From Planococcus sp. APC 4015 (GTDB lineage Bacteria; Actinomycetota; Actinomycetes; Actinomycetales; Microbacteriaceae), in the NCBI GenBank assembly GCA_030407505.1, contig JASDDH010000007.1, positions 85,108 through 149,107 on the forward strand: 64,000 nucleotides of DNA. Direction: 5' to 3'. Each line of letters begins with the position of its first letter. Positions within the stretch are counted from its first letter, which is position 1. The notes below the pieces were generated by a model. The model saw only the letters and a program-made list of their open reading frames with translations. It had not been told where the DNA came from and did no database searches. The position numbers were made by a program, and so were the translations under genes. Below are positions 1 through 9,400 of this stretch, piece after piece.

Positions 1-599
1 GTGAGGGCGACGAAGCGGGCGTCTTGCCACGGGATGTCGCTCGGCCCGCCCCAGTGCCACAGCCAGATCGGGTAGGCGAGGAAGCGGATGCCCACCGCGC
101 GACACACGTGCATCGCCACCTCGCCGGCGATCCGATGGTCGCGGTGCCGGTCGCCGACCCAGGGGGCCACGACCAGCGGCCGCGCGTGCTCGGCGCGGAA
201 GGGCCGCAGCGCGGCATCCAGCAGGCTCGTCAGCACGGCCGCGTTCTCGTCGATCTTCCCGTCGGGGATGCCGAGGAAGTGGATGTCGGCATCGGGCGCC
301 ATCAGGCTCATGCCCGCGCGGAGCTCGTCGCGGCGGCGTTCCGCGAGATCGGTCGGGGTGATGGTGGTCGAGCCGGGGTGCGATCCCTCACCGTCGGTGA
401 TGACGAAGAGCACGAGCGGGATGCCGCGCGCGGCCATGCGGTGCATGAGCCCCCCGACACCGAGTGCTTCGTCGTCGGGGTGGGCGGCGACGACGAACAG
501 CGCGTCGATCGTCAGGTCGGCCTCGATCATGTGCTCGGCGGCGATCGCCTCGGCCCACACGGATTCGTCGGTGCCCTCGTCGCTGTGGTGGAACGTCAT
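1..599 (-). CDS. PIG-L family zinc deacetylase (partial)
   Basis: LmbE/PIG-L family hydrolase, expected to remove an N-acetyl group from a GlcNAc-type substrate; the exact substrate is unknown. Reading leftwards from ATG at 597-599, the 199 residues in the window carry the zinc motif AHPDDE (residues 39-44) and the second metal/catalytic motif HRDH (about 152-155), as expected for the family. The C-terminus lies beyond base 1. The start overlaps the stop of the upstream acyl-CoA dehydrogenase-like gene as ATGA, so the two are translationally coupled. From memory, this pairing often sits with a methyltransferase and a glycosyltransferase in actinobacteria; that context lies outside the window. 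Confidence 0.85.
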   Translation of the reverse strand, partial: MTFHHSDEGTDESVWAEAIAAEHMIEADLTIDALFVVAAHPDDEALGVGGLMHRMAARGIPLVLFVITDGEGSHPGSTTITPTDLAERRRDELRAGMSLMAPDADIHFLGIPDGKIDENAAVLTSLLDAALRPFRAEHARPLVVAPWVGDRHRDHRIAGEVAMHVCRAVGIRFLAYPIWLWHWGGPSDIPWQDARFVAL

Positions 600-1645
600 G
601 TCGGGGTCTCCGAGAGTTCGCGACCGATGCGGGCGCTGTCGCGCTCGCCGTGGTGCTGGCGCAGATACAGGTGAAGGTCGGCGACCCGGCGAGCGTGCGC
701 GTCGTCGGCGACGAGGGGGAGCGGACCGAGGGCGTGGTCGGCCTCGCGCAGGACGAGTTCGGCGGCATCGGCGACGATCGTGCGCACGCGGGCGGCGAGC
801 AGGCCGGTCGTCTGACCGGCGGTCGCGGTCGCGGCGGCTTCGGAGAGCGCCGCGCGGGCGGCCCAGAGGGCGGCATCCGCTCGTCCGAGATGCATGCGCG
901 ACAGCTGGTCGGCCCCGTCGCGGGCAGCGGCCCGGGTGAGCGCGGGCATCAGTCCGGTCGCCGCGCCCCACCAGCACGCGGCGACGCCGATGCCGCCGGC
1001 GGCGAAGCCGGGCCGGCGCAGGTACCAGCCGGTCGCGCCGACGGGCACGGCCGATGCGTCGTCGAAGTCGACCGGTGCGCTGACCACGTCGGCGAGACCG
1101 CGGGCGTGCCAGGGACCGTCGTGGGGTTTGACCCCGGGCGATCGCAGCGCGACGGCGAAGAGGCGCCTGCCGCCTTCGACGTGCGCGGTCACGAGGGCGT
1201 GGGTCAGGTTGGCGGCGAGCGAGCACCAGGGCTTCGTGCCCGACAGCATCCATTCGCCGTCGACCTCACGCGCGTCGACGCGGACGCCCGCGCCTTCGGC
1301 GGCGAAGACGCCCCACGTCGATTCGGCGGAGACGCCGATGCGATCGAGGGGGGAGGGGCGGGGCTCGGTCTCGGCTTCGGCTTCGGCTTCGGCGAGGATG
1401 TTCAGCGCGTCGAGGTGCGGTTCGAGCATGCGCGCGGCGGTGACGTCGCGGGCGGCCGTCGTGGCCAGCACCTCCCACTGCACGTCGTGGGACACCTCGC
1501 CGAGCACGGCGGTCGCGCCGACCTCGCGGCACCACGCGAGGGTCGCCGCGACGTCGACGCCGAATCCGGGCACGCCCGAGGCCGCGTCATCGGCCGCGCG
1601 GGCGACCGATGACGCGGAACCGGGATGCAGGGACGCCGGCGTCAT
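596..1645 (-). CDS. acyl-CoA dehydrogenase-like flavoprotein
   Basis: A 349-aa protein resembling the acyl-CoA dehydrogenase fold: an all-alpha N-terminal part, a central beta region with a GTKPWCS stretch (near 135-141) that resembles the flavin-contacting segment, and a C-terminal helical domain. It is slightly short for the family (about 380 aa), and I cannot locate a convincing catalytic glutamate, so the substrate is open. Residues around 86-95 form an Ala-Glu run encoded by a hexanucleotide repeat. It is coupled by ATGA overlap to the PIG-L deacetylase, which suggests a shared biosynthetic role rather than bulk fatty-acid oxidation. Confidence 0.7.
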   Translation of the reverse strand: MTPASLHPGSASSVARAADDAASGVPGFGVDVAATLAWCREVGATAVLGEVSHDVQWEVLATTAARDVTAARMLEPHLDALNILAEAEAEAETEPRPSPLDRIGVSAESTWGVFAAEGAGVRVDAREVDGEWMLSGTKPWCSLAANLTHALVTAHVEGGRRLFAVALRSPGVKPHDGPWHARGLADVVSAPVDFDDASAVPVGATGWYLRRPGFAAGGIGVAACWWGAATGLMPALTRAAARDGADQLSRMHLGRADAALWAARAALSEAAATATAGQTTGLLAARVRTIVADAAELVLREADHALGPLPLVADDAHARRVADLHLYLRQHHGERDSARIGRELSETPT

Positions 1646-1651
1646 CCGCGC

Positions 1652-2194
1652 TCAGGAGCGCTTCGCGGGCGTGCGGTTCTCGGCGCTGACCATCCACGCG
1701 AACTGCTCGAGGCTCTCGAGGATCGAGTGGAGGATGTCGGCCGACGTGGGGTCTTCCTCGTCGACCGCGTCGTGGACGTCGCGGCACGTGCCGATCGTGT
1801 TCTCGAGGCGCTCGGTGATGAGGTCGATGACCTCGGTCGTGGCGATCTCGCCCTGGGGGAACTCGGGCAGCGTGGTGGTCGCCGAGACCGTGTCGCTGCG
1901 GCCGTCCGGCAGGGCGTGGAGGGCGCGCATGCGCTCGGCGACGGTGTCGGAGAACTCACGAGCGGCTTCGATGATCTCGTCGAGCTGGCGGTGCGTGTCG
2001 CGGAAGTTCGTGCCCACGACGTTCCAGTGCGCCTGCTTGCCCTGCAGACCCAGCTCGATGAGGTCGACGAGCACCTTCTGCATGTTCTCGCTGAGCTCAG
2101 CCGACGCGGTGAAGCCGTTCTCGGCGTTCTGCTCGGCGGTCAGTTCGGCGCCCGAGCGGGCGGGGCGGCGCTTGTTCTTCGTGGCGGTGGCCAT
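1652..2194 (-). CDS. dps: Dps-family ferritin-like DNA-protection protein
   Basis: A 180-aa Dps protein that stores iron and protects DNA under oxidative or starvation stress as a dodecamer. The intersubunit ferroxidase motif is visible: His in HWNVVG, then His and Asp in THRQLD, then Asp and Glu in SDTVAERM. A lysine/arginine-rich N-terminal tail (KNKRRPARS) could contact DNA. I chose the ATG at 2192-2194 because AGGA lies 6 nt upstream of it; an in-frame ATG ten codons earlier (2224) has no comparable site. Stand-alone gene between the PIG-L pair and lsr2, all on the minus strand. Confidence 0.93.
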   Translation of the reverse strand: MATATKNKRRPARSGAELTAEQNAENGFTASAELSENMQKVLVDLIELGLQGKQAHWNVVGTNFRDTHRQLDEIIEAAREFSDTVAERMRALHALPDGRSDTVSATTTLPEFPQGEIATTEVIDLITERLENTIGTCRDVHDAVDEEDPTSADILHSILESLEQFAWMVSAENRTPAKRS

Positions 2195-2348
2195 GTCGTG
2201 TCCTTTCGCGGGGCGGCGGTTCACCGACCCGTGACATCGACGCTAGGGCCGCCCGGCGGACGCGTGCAGGGGGTGGTGGCCCGGCGGCCGGCGTGCTAGC
2301 CCGGGGCGCGGCGCCTTCTGCTCGACGCGCTCGCCGAGCGGGCGGGCC

Positions 2349-2702
2349 TCAGTGGGCCGCGTCGTAGGCTTCGATGACGGATGCCGGCACCCGCCCGCGC
2401 TCCGACACGGTGAAGCCGTTCTCCTTCGCCCACTCGCGGATGCCGCTGTAGTCGGTCTGACCGGTGCGGCGCCGCTTGCCCGACGACGCGCGGGAGGCGG
2501 ACGTCCCGCGAGACGACGAGATCGGCCGCGCCGCGGCGATGAACGGGGCGAGGGCTTCGCGGAGGGCGGCGGCGTTGCCGTCGGTCACGTCTATCTCGTA
2601 CGCGGTGCCGTCGAGCGAGAAGAGCACGGTCTCGCCGTCGCCGATCTCAAGGACGGTGCCGTCGAGGTCGTCGACGAGCTGATGAACGATTCTGCGGGCC
2701 AT
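2349..2702 (-). CDS. lsr2: Lsr2 nucleoid-associated protein
   Basis: A 117-aa Lsr2: an N-terminal beta-rich oligomerisation domain (starts MARRIVHQLVDDLDG, with the DGT-YEIDV strand near 31-40), a serine/arginine-rich linker, and a C-terminal DNA-binding domain ending in IREWAKENGF and the minor-groove RGR motif (about residues 102-104). Lsr2 is the actinobacterial xenogeneic silencer, bridging AT-rich DNA in the manner of H-NS. Only 27 nt separate its start from the LuxR gene upstream, so both may be on one transcript. Confidence 0.95.
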   Translation of the reverse strand: MARRIVHQLVDDLDGTVLEIGDGETVLFSLDGTAYEIDVTDGNAAALREALAPFIAAARPISSSRGTSASRASSGKRRRTGQTDYSGIREWAKENGFTVSERGRVPASVIEAYDAAH

Positions 2703-2729
2703 GAGAAGGACAGTACGCCGAATTCGTCG

Positions 2730-3587
2730 TCAGGGCAGGAGTCCGGCGCGGCGGGCTTTGGCGACGGCCGCGTGACGCGTCGACGCGTCGAGCTTGGCCA
2801 TCGCCGACTGCAGGTACGACTTGACCGTCACCTCTTTGAGGGCGAGGGTCTGGGCGATGCCCGCGTTCGTCGCGCCGAGCGCGGCGCACGCCAGCACATC
2901 GATCTCGCGGGGCGACAGGTGCACGTCGAGGCCGGGCGTCGACTCACCTGACTCGGACGACAGCGCCGCCAGGCGTCGCTCGACGCCGGCGAGACGCGCG
3001 CGGATGCCGGCATCCTCCACCGTCGACGCGATGCTGCGCAGCTCGGCGTAGCTCTCGCGCAGCTCTTCGCGCGTCGACGTCGTGAGGGTGACGGGTCCGG
3101 TGGTGGTGGGAACCAGTGAGAGGCGCCGATCGACCTCGTCGCGCACACGCAGCTCGGTGGCGAGCTCGGTGGCGACCTCGAACGCCGGACCGGCGACGAC
3201 GTCGCCGACGGGGGATTCGGACCACGAACCGCAGTAGAGCACGCCGCGGGCGCGGCCCGAGACGACGACGGGCACGGCGAACAGCGTCGCGATGCCTTCG
3301 CCGAGGATCACCCGGTCGTAGTCGTGCGTGATGGTTCGCGAGGATCGGTAGTCCAGCGCCAGGCGCGGCCTCTTCTCGACCAGGGCCTTTCCGCCGAGAC
3401 CGCGTCCCGCGTGCACGACCAGCCCCTCGAGGTGATGCGTGCGCGCCCCGGCGATCGCGCTGACGCGCACGGCACCCTCGGACTCGAATCCGCCGAAGGC
3501 CACGGGGAAGCGTGTGCGCTTGGTGAGCTGGTCGACGGCACGCGCAACAAGCTGCGCTTCACTTTCTGTGCCGGTCGGTGCACCCAT
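2730..3587 (-). CDS. GAF-domain LuxR-type transcriptional regulator
   Basis: A 285-aa regulator with an N-terminal GAF-like sensory domain (about 15-155), a helical linker (about 160-215) and a C-terminal LuxR/NarL helix-turn-helix (LSPREIDVLACAALG then the recognition helix in KEVTVKSYLQSAMAKL, about 225-275). There is no receiver domain, so it probably senses a small molecule. It is transcribed away from the DUF485-actP pair with a shared 141-bp region containing a palindrome, so control of acetate/monocarboxylate uptake is the likely role (inference from position). The start ATG at 3585-3587 has TAGGTA close upstream and little room for a leader. Confidence 0.85.
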   Translation of the reverse strand: MGAPTGTESEAQLVARAVDQLTKRTRFPVAFGGFESEGAVRVSAIAGARTHHLEGLVVHAGRGLGGKALVEKRPRLALDYRSSRTITHDYDRVILGEGIATLFAVPVVVSGRARGVLYCGSWSESPVGDVVAGPAFEVATELATELRVRDEVDRRLSLVPTTTGPVTLTTSTREELRESYAELRSIASTVEDAGIRARLAGVERRLAALSSESGESTPGLDVHLSPREIDVLACAALGATNAGIAQTLALKEVTVKSYLQSAMAKLDASTRHAAVAKARRAGLLP

Positions 3588-3728
3588 GCACTACCTACTT
3601 CCGGGGGGTGCGGCAACCTCGCCGCGTTCGTAGCGTCGACCTTACACCGGCACGGGCGCCAATCGCCCGTACCGGCGAACTCCCGGCGGCGCGACGGAGC
3701 GCCGTGATCATGTAGGCAAGGAGGCCAC
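3588..3728. promoter_or_regulatory. divergent control region with 12-bp inverted repeat
   Basis: The 141 bp between the GAF-LuxR gene and the DUF485-actP operon hold an inverted repeat with arms 3647-3658 and 3664-3675 (11 of 12 positions match, 5-nt spacer), and a smaller GGCGC/GCGCC hairpin near 3690-3704. AAGGAGG at about 3716-3722 is the ribosome site of the DUF485 gene. The larger palindrome is a good operator candidate for the neighbouring LuxR regulator; this is inferred from position only. Confidence 0.55.
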
Positions 3729-4079
3729 ATGTCCGATTCCCGGACAGATGCCGCACCCCCCGGCGGCATCGACTACATCGCGGTCGAGCAGTCGCCGCGA
3801 TTCCTGGAGCTCAAGAAGCGCCAGCGCAGTTTCGTGTTCCCGCTCGCGGTCGCGTTCCTGGTCTGGTACTTCGCGTTCGTGCTCCTTTCGTCGTTCGCGC
3901 CCGAGTTCATGGCGACCCCCGTGTGGGGCCTCGTCAACGTCGGACTGCTCATGGGTCTCGGACAGTTCGTGACGACGTTCGCCATAACGATGGGCTACGT
4001 CGCCTACGCGAACCGCACGCTCGACCCCATCAGCAAAGAGATCCGCGATGAGCTCGAGACGCGGGAGCACACCGCATGA
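3729..4079 (+). CDS. DUF485 membrane protein (YjcH-like)
   Basis: A 116-aa inner-membrane protein with two hydrophobic segments (about 37-57 and 66-92) separated by a short loop, and the LKKRQRSFVFP segment typical of DUF485 before the first one. Members are encoded directly upstream of acetate permeases in many bacteria and are thought to assist the transporter. The stop overlaps the start of actP (ATGA), and a strong AAGGAGG precedes the ATG. Confidence 0.88.
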   Translation: MSDSRTDAAPPGGIDYIAVEQSPRFLELKKRQRSFVFPLAVAFLVWYFAFVLLSSFAPEFMATPVWGLVNVGLLMGLGQFVTTFAITMGYVAYANRTLDPISKEIRDELETREHTA

Positions 4080-5698
4080 ACGACGTGTTCGGAGCAGTGC
4101 ACGCGGCCGTCGAGACGGTCGAGAACAACCCGATCCTGAACATCTCGATCTTCGGCGCCTTCGTCGCGGTGACGCTGTTCATCGTCATCCGGGCGAGCCG
4201 CAACAACAAGACCGCGGCCGACTACTACGCGGCGGGCCGCTCGTTCACGGGCCCGCAGAACGGATTCGCCATCGCGGGGGACTACCTCTCGGCGGCATCC
4301 TTCCTCGGCATCGTCGGCGCGATCGCGATCAACGGCTACGACGGATTCCTCTACTCGATCGGGTTCCTGGTCGCCTGGCTGGTCGCGCTGCTGCTGGTCG
4401 CCGAGCTCATGCGCAACACGGGCAAGTTCACGATGGCCGACGTGCTGTCGTTCCGGCTGCGGCAGGCGCCGGTGCGCATGGCGGCGGCGATCACGACCCT
4501 CGCGGTCTGCTTCTTCTATCTGCTCGCGCAGATGGCGGGCGCCGGCGGTCTGGTCTCGCTGCTGCTCGGCATCAACGAGCCGATCGGGCAGTCGATCGTC
4601 GTCGCCGTCGTCGGCGTGCTGATGATCGTCTACGTGCTCATCGGCGGCATGAAGGGCACCACGTGGGTGCAGATCGTCAAGGCGTTCCTGCTCATCGGCG
4701 GCGCGCTGGCCATGACCATCTGGGTGCTCGCGATCAACGGGTTCAACCTGAACACGCTGCTCGAGAGCGCGGTCGCCGCGTCGACCACCACCCCGAAGGA
4801 CGCGATCCTCGGCCCGGGCCTGCAGTACGGCAAGAACCCGTGGGACTTCATCTCGCTGGCCATCGCCCTCGTGCTCGGAACCGCGGGGCTCCCGCACGTG
4901 CTGATGCGCTTCTACACGGTGCCCACCGCGAAGGAGGCCCGTCGTTCGGTGGTCTGGGCGATCTGGCTAATCGGCATCTTCTACCTGTTCACGCTGGTGC
5001 TCGGCTACGGCGCCGCGTCGCTCGTCGGCTCCGAGGCGATCCTCGCGTCGCCCGGCGGCGTCAACTCGGCCGCCCCGCTGCTCGCCCTCGCGCTCGGCGG
5101 ACCGGTGCTGCTCGGCTTCATCTCGGCGGTCGCCTTCGCGACGATCCTCGCTGTCGTAGCCGGTCTCACGATCACGGCCGCGGCCTCGTTCGCGCACGAC
5201 ATCTATGCGAACGTCGTGAAGAAGGGCAACGTGCCGCCGGACGGCGAAGTGAAGGTCGCGCGGCGCACGGTGGTGGTCATCGGCGTGCTGGCCGTGATCG
5301 GCGGCATCGGAGTGCAGGGGCAGAACGTCGCGTTCCTCGTGGCCCTCGCCTTCGCGGTGGCGGCATCGGCGAACCTGCCGACGATCCTGTTCTCACTCTT
5401 CTGGCGCAAGTTCACGACCCGTGGCGCGGTGTGGAGCATGTACGGAGGACTCGCCGCGGCGATCATCCTGATCCTGCTGTCGCCGGTGTTCTGGGGAACG
5501 GAGACGAGCGTGTTCAAGAACACGGGTGTCGCGATCTGGCCCCTCAACAACCCGGGCATCGTGTCGATCCCGCTCGGGTTCTTCCTCGGGTGGCTCGGTT
5601 CGGTCACCTCGAGCCGCAAGGAGAGTCCGCAGCTCGCGGCCGAGATGGACGTGCGCTCGCTCACCGGCTTCGGCGCCGAGAAGGCCACCGAGCACTAG
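4076..5698 (+). CDS. actP: cation/acetate symporter of the SSS family
   Basis: A 540-aa sodium:solute symporter with about 13 hydrophobic segments. The family features DYYAAGRSFTGPQNG (after the first helix) and the GDYLSAASFLG segment in helix 2, near the expected cation and substrate site, are clear. With the upstream DUF485 gene this is the arrangement of ActP/MctC acetate or short-chain monocarboxylate transporters. The last 30 residues are cytoplasmic. It ends just before a strong convergent hairpin. Confidence 0.9.
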   Translation: MNDVFGAVHAAVETVENNPILNISIFGAFVAVTLFIVIRASRNNKTAADYYAAGRSFTGPQNGFAIAGDYLSAASFLGIVGAIAINGYDGFLYSIGFLVAWLVALLLVAELMRNTGKFTMADVLSFRLRQAPVRMAAAITTLAVCFFYLLAQMAGAGGLVSLLLGINEPIGQSIVVAVVGVLMIVYVLIGGMKGTTWVQIVKAFLLIGGALAMTIWVLAINGFNLNTLLESAVAASTTTPKDAILGPGLQYGKNPWDFISLAIALVLGTAGLPHVLMRFYTVPTAKEARRSVVWAIWLIGIFYLFTLVLGYGAASLVGSEAILASPGGVNSAAPLLALALGGPVLLGFISAVAFATILAVVAGLTITAAASFAHDIYANVVKKGNVPPDGEVKVARRTVVVIGVLAVIGGIGVQGQNVAFLVALAFAVAASANLPTILFSLFWRKFTTRGAVWSMYGGLAAAIILILLSPVFWGTETSVFKNTGVAIWPLNNPGIVSIPLGFFLGWLGSVTSSRKESPQLAAEMDVRSLTGFGAEKATEH

Positions 5699-5711
5699 CC
5701 GGTCGCCGACC

Positions 5712-5748
5712 GCACACAGCCCCGGGCACACGCCCGGGGCTGCTGTGC
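5712..5748. terminator. strong hairpin between convergent genes
   Basis: Arms 5712-5727 and 5732-5748 pair nearly completely (GCACACAGCCCCGGGC against GCCCGGGGCTG-CTGTGC with one bulge) around a 4-nt loop. No T-tract follows. It lies between the ends of actP (+) and the alkyltransferase gene (-), so it can serve both. Confidence 0.7.
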
Positions 5749-5759
5749 GCGCGGGCGGC

Positions 5760-6308
5760 CTACTCGCCCGCGCGCGGCTCGGGACCCCTCGCGGCGAGCG
5801 TCGAACGCTCGAGGTCGAGGAGGAAGCGCTTGATGTCGGGGCGGCCGCCGTACTCGCCGATCGACCCGTCGGCTCGCACCACCCGGTGCACGGGCACGAC
5901 CACCGAGAACGGCGTGGTCGCACACGCCGTGCCCACGGCACGCGCGGCCCGCGGAGCACCGGCCAGCACGGCGACTTCGCCGTAGCCGGCCGTCTCGCCG
6001 TACGGGATGCCGACGATCGACTGGAGCGCGTCGCGGGTGAAGCCGCGCACCAGGCTCCAGTCCAGCGGGAGGTCGAACTCACGGCGCTCGCCGTCGAAGT
6101 ACTCGTCGAGCTGATCGGCGGCCGAGGACGCCGACGCGCTCATGCCGTGCTCGGGCATCGCGTGCAGGCGCAGGCCGACGCGCTCGATCTCTGCACCGAG
6201 CGTTCCGTCGAACGGATGCAGGGTCACGATGCCGACGTCTGTCGTGACGATGAGGATGTCGCCGATCGGCGACGGGTGGACGGTGAACAGCGGCGTCGGT
6301 GCGGTCAT
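5760..6308 (-). CDS. Ogt/MGMT-like protein lacking the acceptor cysteine
   Basis: A 182-aa homologue of O6-alkylguanine-DNA alkyltransferase. The N-terminal alpha/beta domain (about 1-80), the DNA-binding HTH with the IPYGETAGYGEVA segment (about 101-113), the arginine-finger region (GAPRAARAVG) and the C-terminal DGSIGEYGG are all present. The normal PCHR active site, however, reads PVHR (Val140; codons CCC-GTG-CAC-CGG on the minus strand), so the methyl-accepting cysteine is absent. Alkyltransferase-like (ATL) proteins carry tryptophan here and sense lesions for excision repair; this one has valine and is full length. Probably a non-enzymatic lesion binder (inference). I start it at ATG 6308; a longer in-frame extension upstream has no family similarity. 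Confidence 0.85.
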   Translation of the reverse strand: MTAPTPLFTVHPSPIGDILIVTTDVGIVTLHPFDGTLGAEIERVGLRLHAMPEHGMSASASSAADQLDEYFDGERREFDLPLDWSLVRGFTRDALQSIVGIPYGETAGYGEVAVLAGAPRAARAVGTACATTPFSVVVPVHRVVRADGSIGEYGGRPDIKRFLLDLERSTLAARGPEPRAGE

Positions 6309-6481
6309 GGCACCATCCTGGCCCGGCGACCGACGGCGCTGCCGGGAGGACGCCGGTGCTGGGGGATCGCGGTCGGTGCGACCACCTGGGGAGGAACGGC
6401 TGGTCATCCGGCGTGTCCCAATACCGCGAAACCCGGCGCGGATGCAAGGTGCCCGCGCGCGTGCCACTTAGGGTGGCTCTC

Positions 6482-9400
6482 GTGTGGCGGACAGATGGCA
6501 ACGCCGTGGCCGGCGACGAGATCGTCGAGAACGCGGCGACAGTGACTCCCGGAGACCTCGGTCTGTCGGAGCCCGGTGTGTCGATCGCTCATGTCGCCGA
6601 TCCCGAGCGCGAGCGCATCCGGCTCGAAGCCGCGGAGCTCGGCGGTCGTTCGACGCTGCTGCAGTACTCCGACGCGGACGACTCGGGCATCGAGATCACG
6701 CAGGCCCATCCCGGAAGCCTCCCGCAGTTCCTCACCGGACGGTCGACGCTGCTGTCGAACCTCTTCCGCGACGAGGTGGCGCTGCGCAACGCCCGCCTCG
6801 CCGCCGAGCGCATCACGGCCAAGAGCGTCGAGTTGCGCGCGACCCGCGGGCTCGACACCGTCAACCTCGCCGTCGGCCTCGCCGAGTGGCGCATCGGCGG
6901 CCTCGTCTGCACCGCCCCGGTGCTGCTGCGGCCGCTCGCGATCCGTCGCCACCAGTCCGACTTCGAGGTGAAGCTGCACGGCGCGTTCGTCGTCAACCCG
7001 CAGCTCTCGTCGGTGCTGCACACGCACTTCGGCATCGACGTGGACGCCACCGCCCTCGCCGCGCTCGCGCACGACGGGGGAGTGTTCAAGCCGCAGCCCG
7101 TCATCGACCACCTGCGGGCGCTCACGGCACACGTGCCCTCGTTCGTGGTCAAGCCGCGCCTGGTGGTGTCGAGCTTCGGCGACGTCGGCGCCGCGATGGC
7201 TATGGATGCCGCCGAGCTCGACCACCCGGTGCTCAACGCGCTCGCCGGCCACGCCGCCGACCGCGAGCGCCTCGCGCGGCGCTCGGACGTGCCGCGCCGG
7301 GCGAACCCGGACGAGCGGCCCCCGGCATCCGACACCCTTCTTCTGGACGCGGATGCCGAGCAGGAGGGCGTGCTCGCGCGGATCGCCGCCGGGCAGTCGC
7401 TCGCGGTGCACACCCTGCCGGGAACCGGCGGCACGCAGACCGTCATCAACGCCGTCGGCCAGCTCGTCCGCGACGGCAAGCGCGTGCTCGTGGTGAGTGC
7501 CCGCAACTCGACGCTCGAGGGCGTGCGCCACCGGCTCGCGGGTGTGGGTCTTCCCGGGCTCGCCGTGTCGCCGCGGCACCTGCAGCGAGACCTCATCCGC
7601 GCGATCGGCCGCAACGAGAAGGCCGAGCAGCCCAAGGTCGCCGACATCGACGACGCGCTCGTGCGCCTGCGCGGCGTGCTGCGGGACTACCGCGGCGCCG
7701 TGACCACGACGCATCCGACCCTCGGTGTGTCGACCCTCGAGATCCTGCGCACACTCGCGCAGCTGTCGGGTCAGACGCCCGCACCCTCGACCGCTGCCCG
7801 ATTCGACATGGGCACCCTCCAGCGCCTGGCTCCGGCGCGTCGCGAAGCCGCCGCGAAGCTCGCGGCCGCCGCGCGCCTGGGCGAGTTCCGCTTCGGTCCC
7901 GACGACTCGCCCTGGTACGGCGTCACGTTCGCCACGACCGAGTCCGCGCGTCGCGCGCACGGCCTCGCCGCGCGCCTGCACCGCCATGACGTCCCCTCCC
8001 TGCTGGAGCGCGGCTACGAGCTCATCGCGCAGACGCGCATGCGACCGTTCCGCACGATCGCCGAGCTCGGCGCCTACCTGCGTCTGCTGCAGGGCATCCG
8101 CGATTCGCTCGACCGGTTCAGCCTCACCGTGTTCGAGCGGCCGCTGGGCGAACTGATCCAGGCGCACGGGTCTCGACGCGACTCGCCCGAGATGACGAGC
8201 GCCAACCGTCGACGACTCAAGCGTCTGTCGAAGGAGTACATCCGCCCGGGCGTTCACATCGCCGACATGCACGAGGCGCTGGTGCGCATCCAGCAGCAGC
8301 GCACCGAGTGGCAGAAGCTCGTCGACGCCGGCGTCGCTCCCGAGGTGCCGCTGGGCCTCGGTGACGTGCAGGTCGCCTGGCAGCGGGTGGATGCCGAGCT
8401 CGCCGAGATCGACGGGATCCTCGGCCGCTCGGGTGTCGACCGCCTGTCCACTCTGCCGGTGCCGGTTCTCGTGCGCACCCTCGCCGGCCTCGCCGCCGAA
8501 TCAGCGGTCTTCGACAACCTGGTCGAGCGCGCGAACCTGCGCACCGAGCTCGACGCCCTCGGGCTCGAGCCCCTGCTCACCGAGCTCTCGGTGCGCCACG
8601 TCCCCGAGGCGCACGTGGGCGCCGAGCTCGAGTTCGCGTGGTGGCAGTCGGCCCTCGAGCACCTGCTGCGCGGTGACCGGGCGCTGCTGGGCGCCAACAC
8701 CGCGGTGGTCGATCGCCTGGAGCGCGATTTCCGCCTGGTCGATGAAGCGCATGCCGCGGCATCCGGACCCCTGCTCGCCGCCCAGCTCGCCACGCAGTGG
8801 CGCATCGGCATCGTCGATGAGTCCCGCGAGGCCGACGCGCTCAAGCGATCGCTCAAGGAGGGCAGGGTCACGCCGGCCGGCCTCTTCGCCGAGGCCCCCA
8901 CGCTGCTGCGCACGCTGGCCCCCGTCTGGCTCGCGTCGCCGTACGACGTTCCCGCGATTCCGCACAGCTTCGGCTTCGACGTCGTGATCGTGGCGGATGC
9001 CGGTGCCCTCTGCCTCGCCGAGGCCGCCCCGGCGCTGCGCCGCGCACGTCAGATCGTCGTCTTCGGCGACCCGGTCACCCAGAAGCCGACGCCCTTCGCC
9101 ATCGCGGCGACCGTGTCTCCGATGGAGGAGCAGCGTCAGCCCTTCGACGAGACGAGCCTGTTCGAGCGGCTCGCCGAGATCGTGCCCGTCGAGACGCTCA
9201 CCCGCAGCTACCGAGCCGGCGGCGAAGACCTCGCCGAGCTCGTCAACGACGCCTTCTACGGCGGCGAGATCGTGTCGTACCCCTGGGCGGGGTCGTACCT
9301 CGGCCGCGGCAGCCTGAGCGTGGACTACGTCGAGGGCGGGACCGGCGCGCCCGACCCGGTCAGCGGCGCCGTCGAGAGCCCCGATGCCGAAGTCCGCCGC

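Noticed and set aside
1372..1400. Hexanucleotide microsatellite (CGGCTT)n inside the acyl-CoA dehydrogenase-like gene
   Set aside because: Only about four units, encoding an Ala-Glu run in a linker; too short to argue for phase variation, since six-base units keep the frame.
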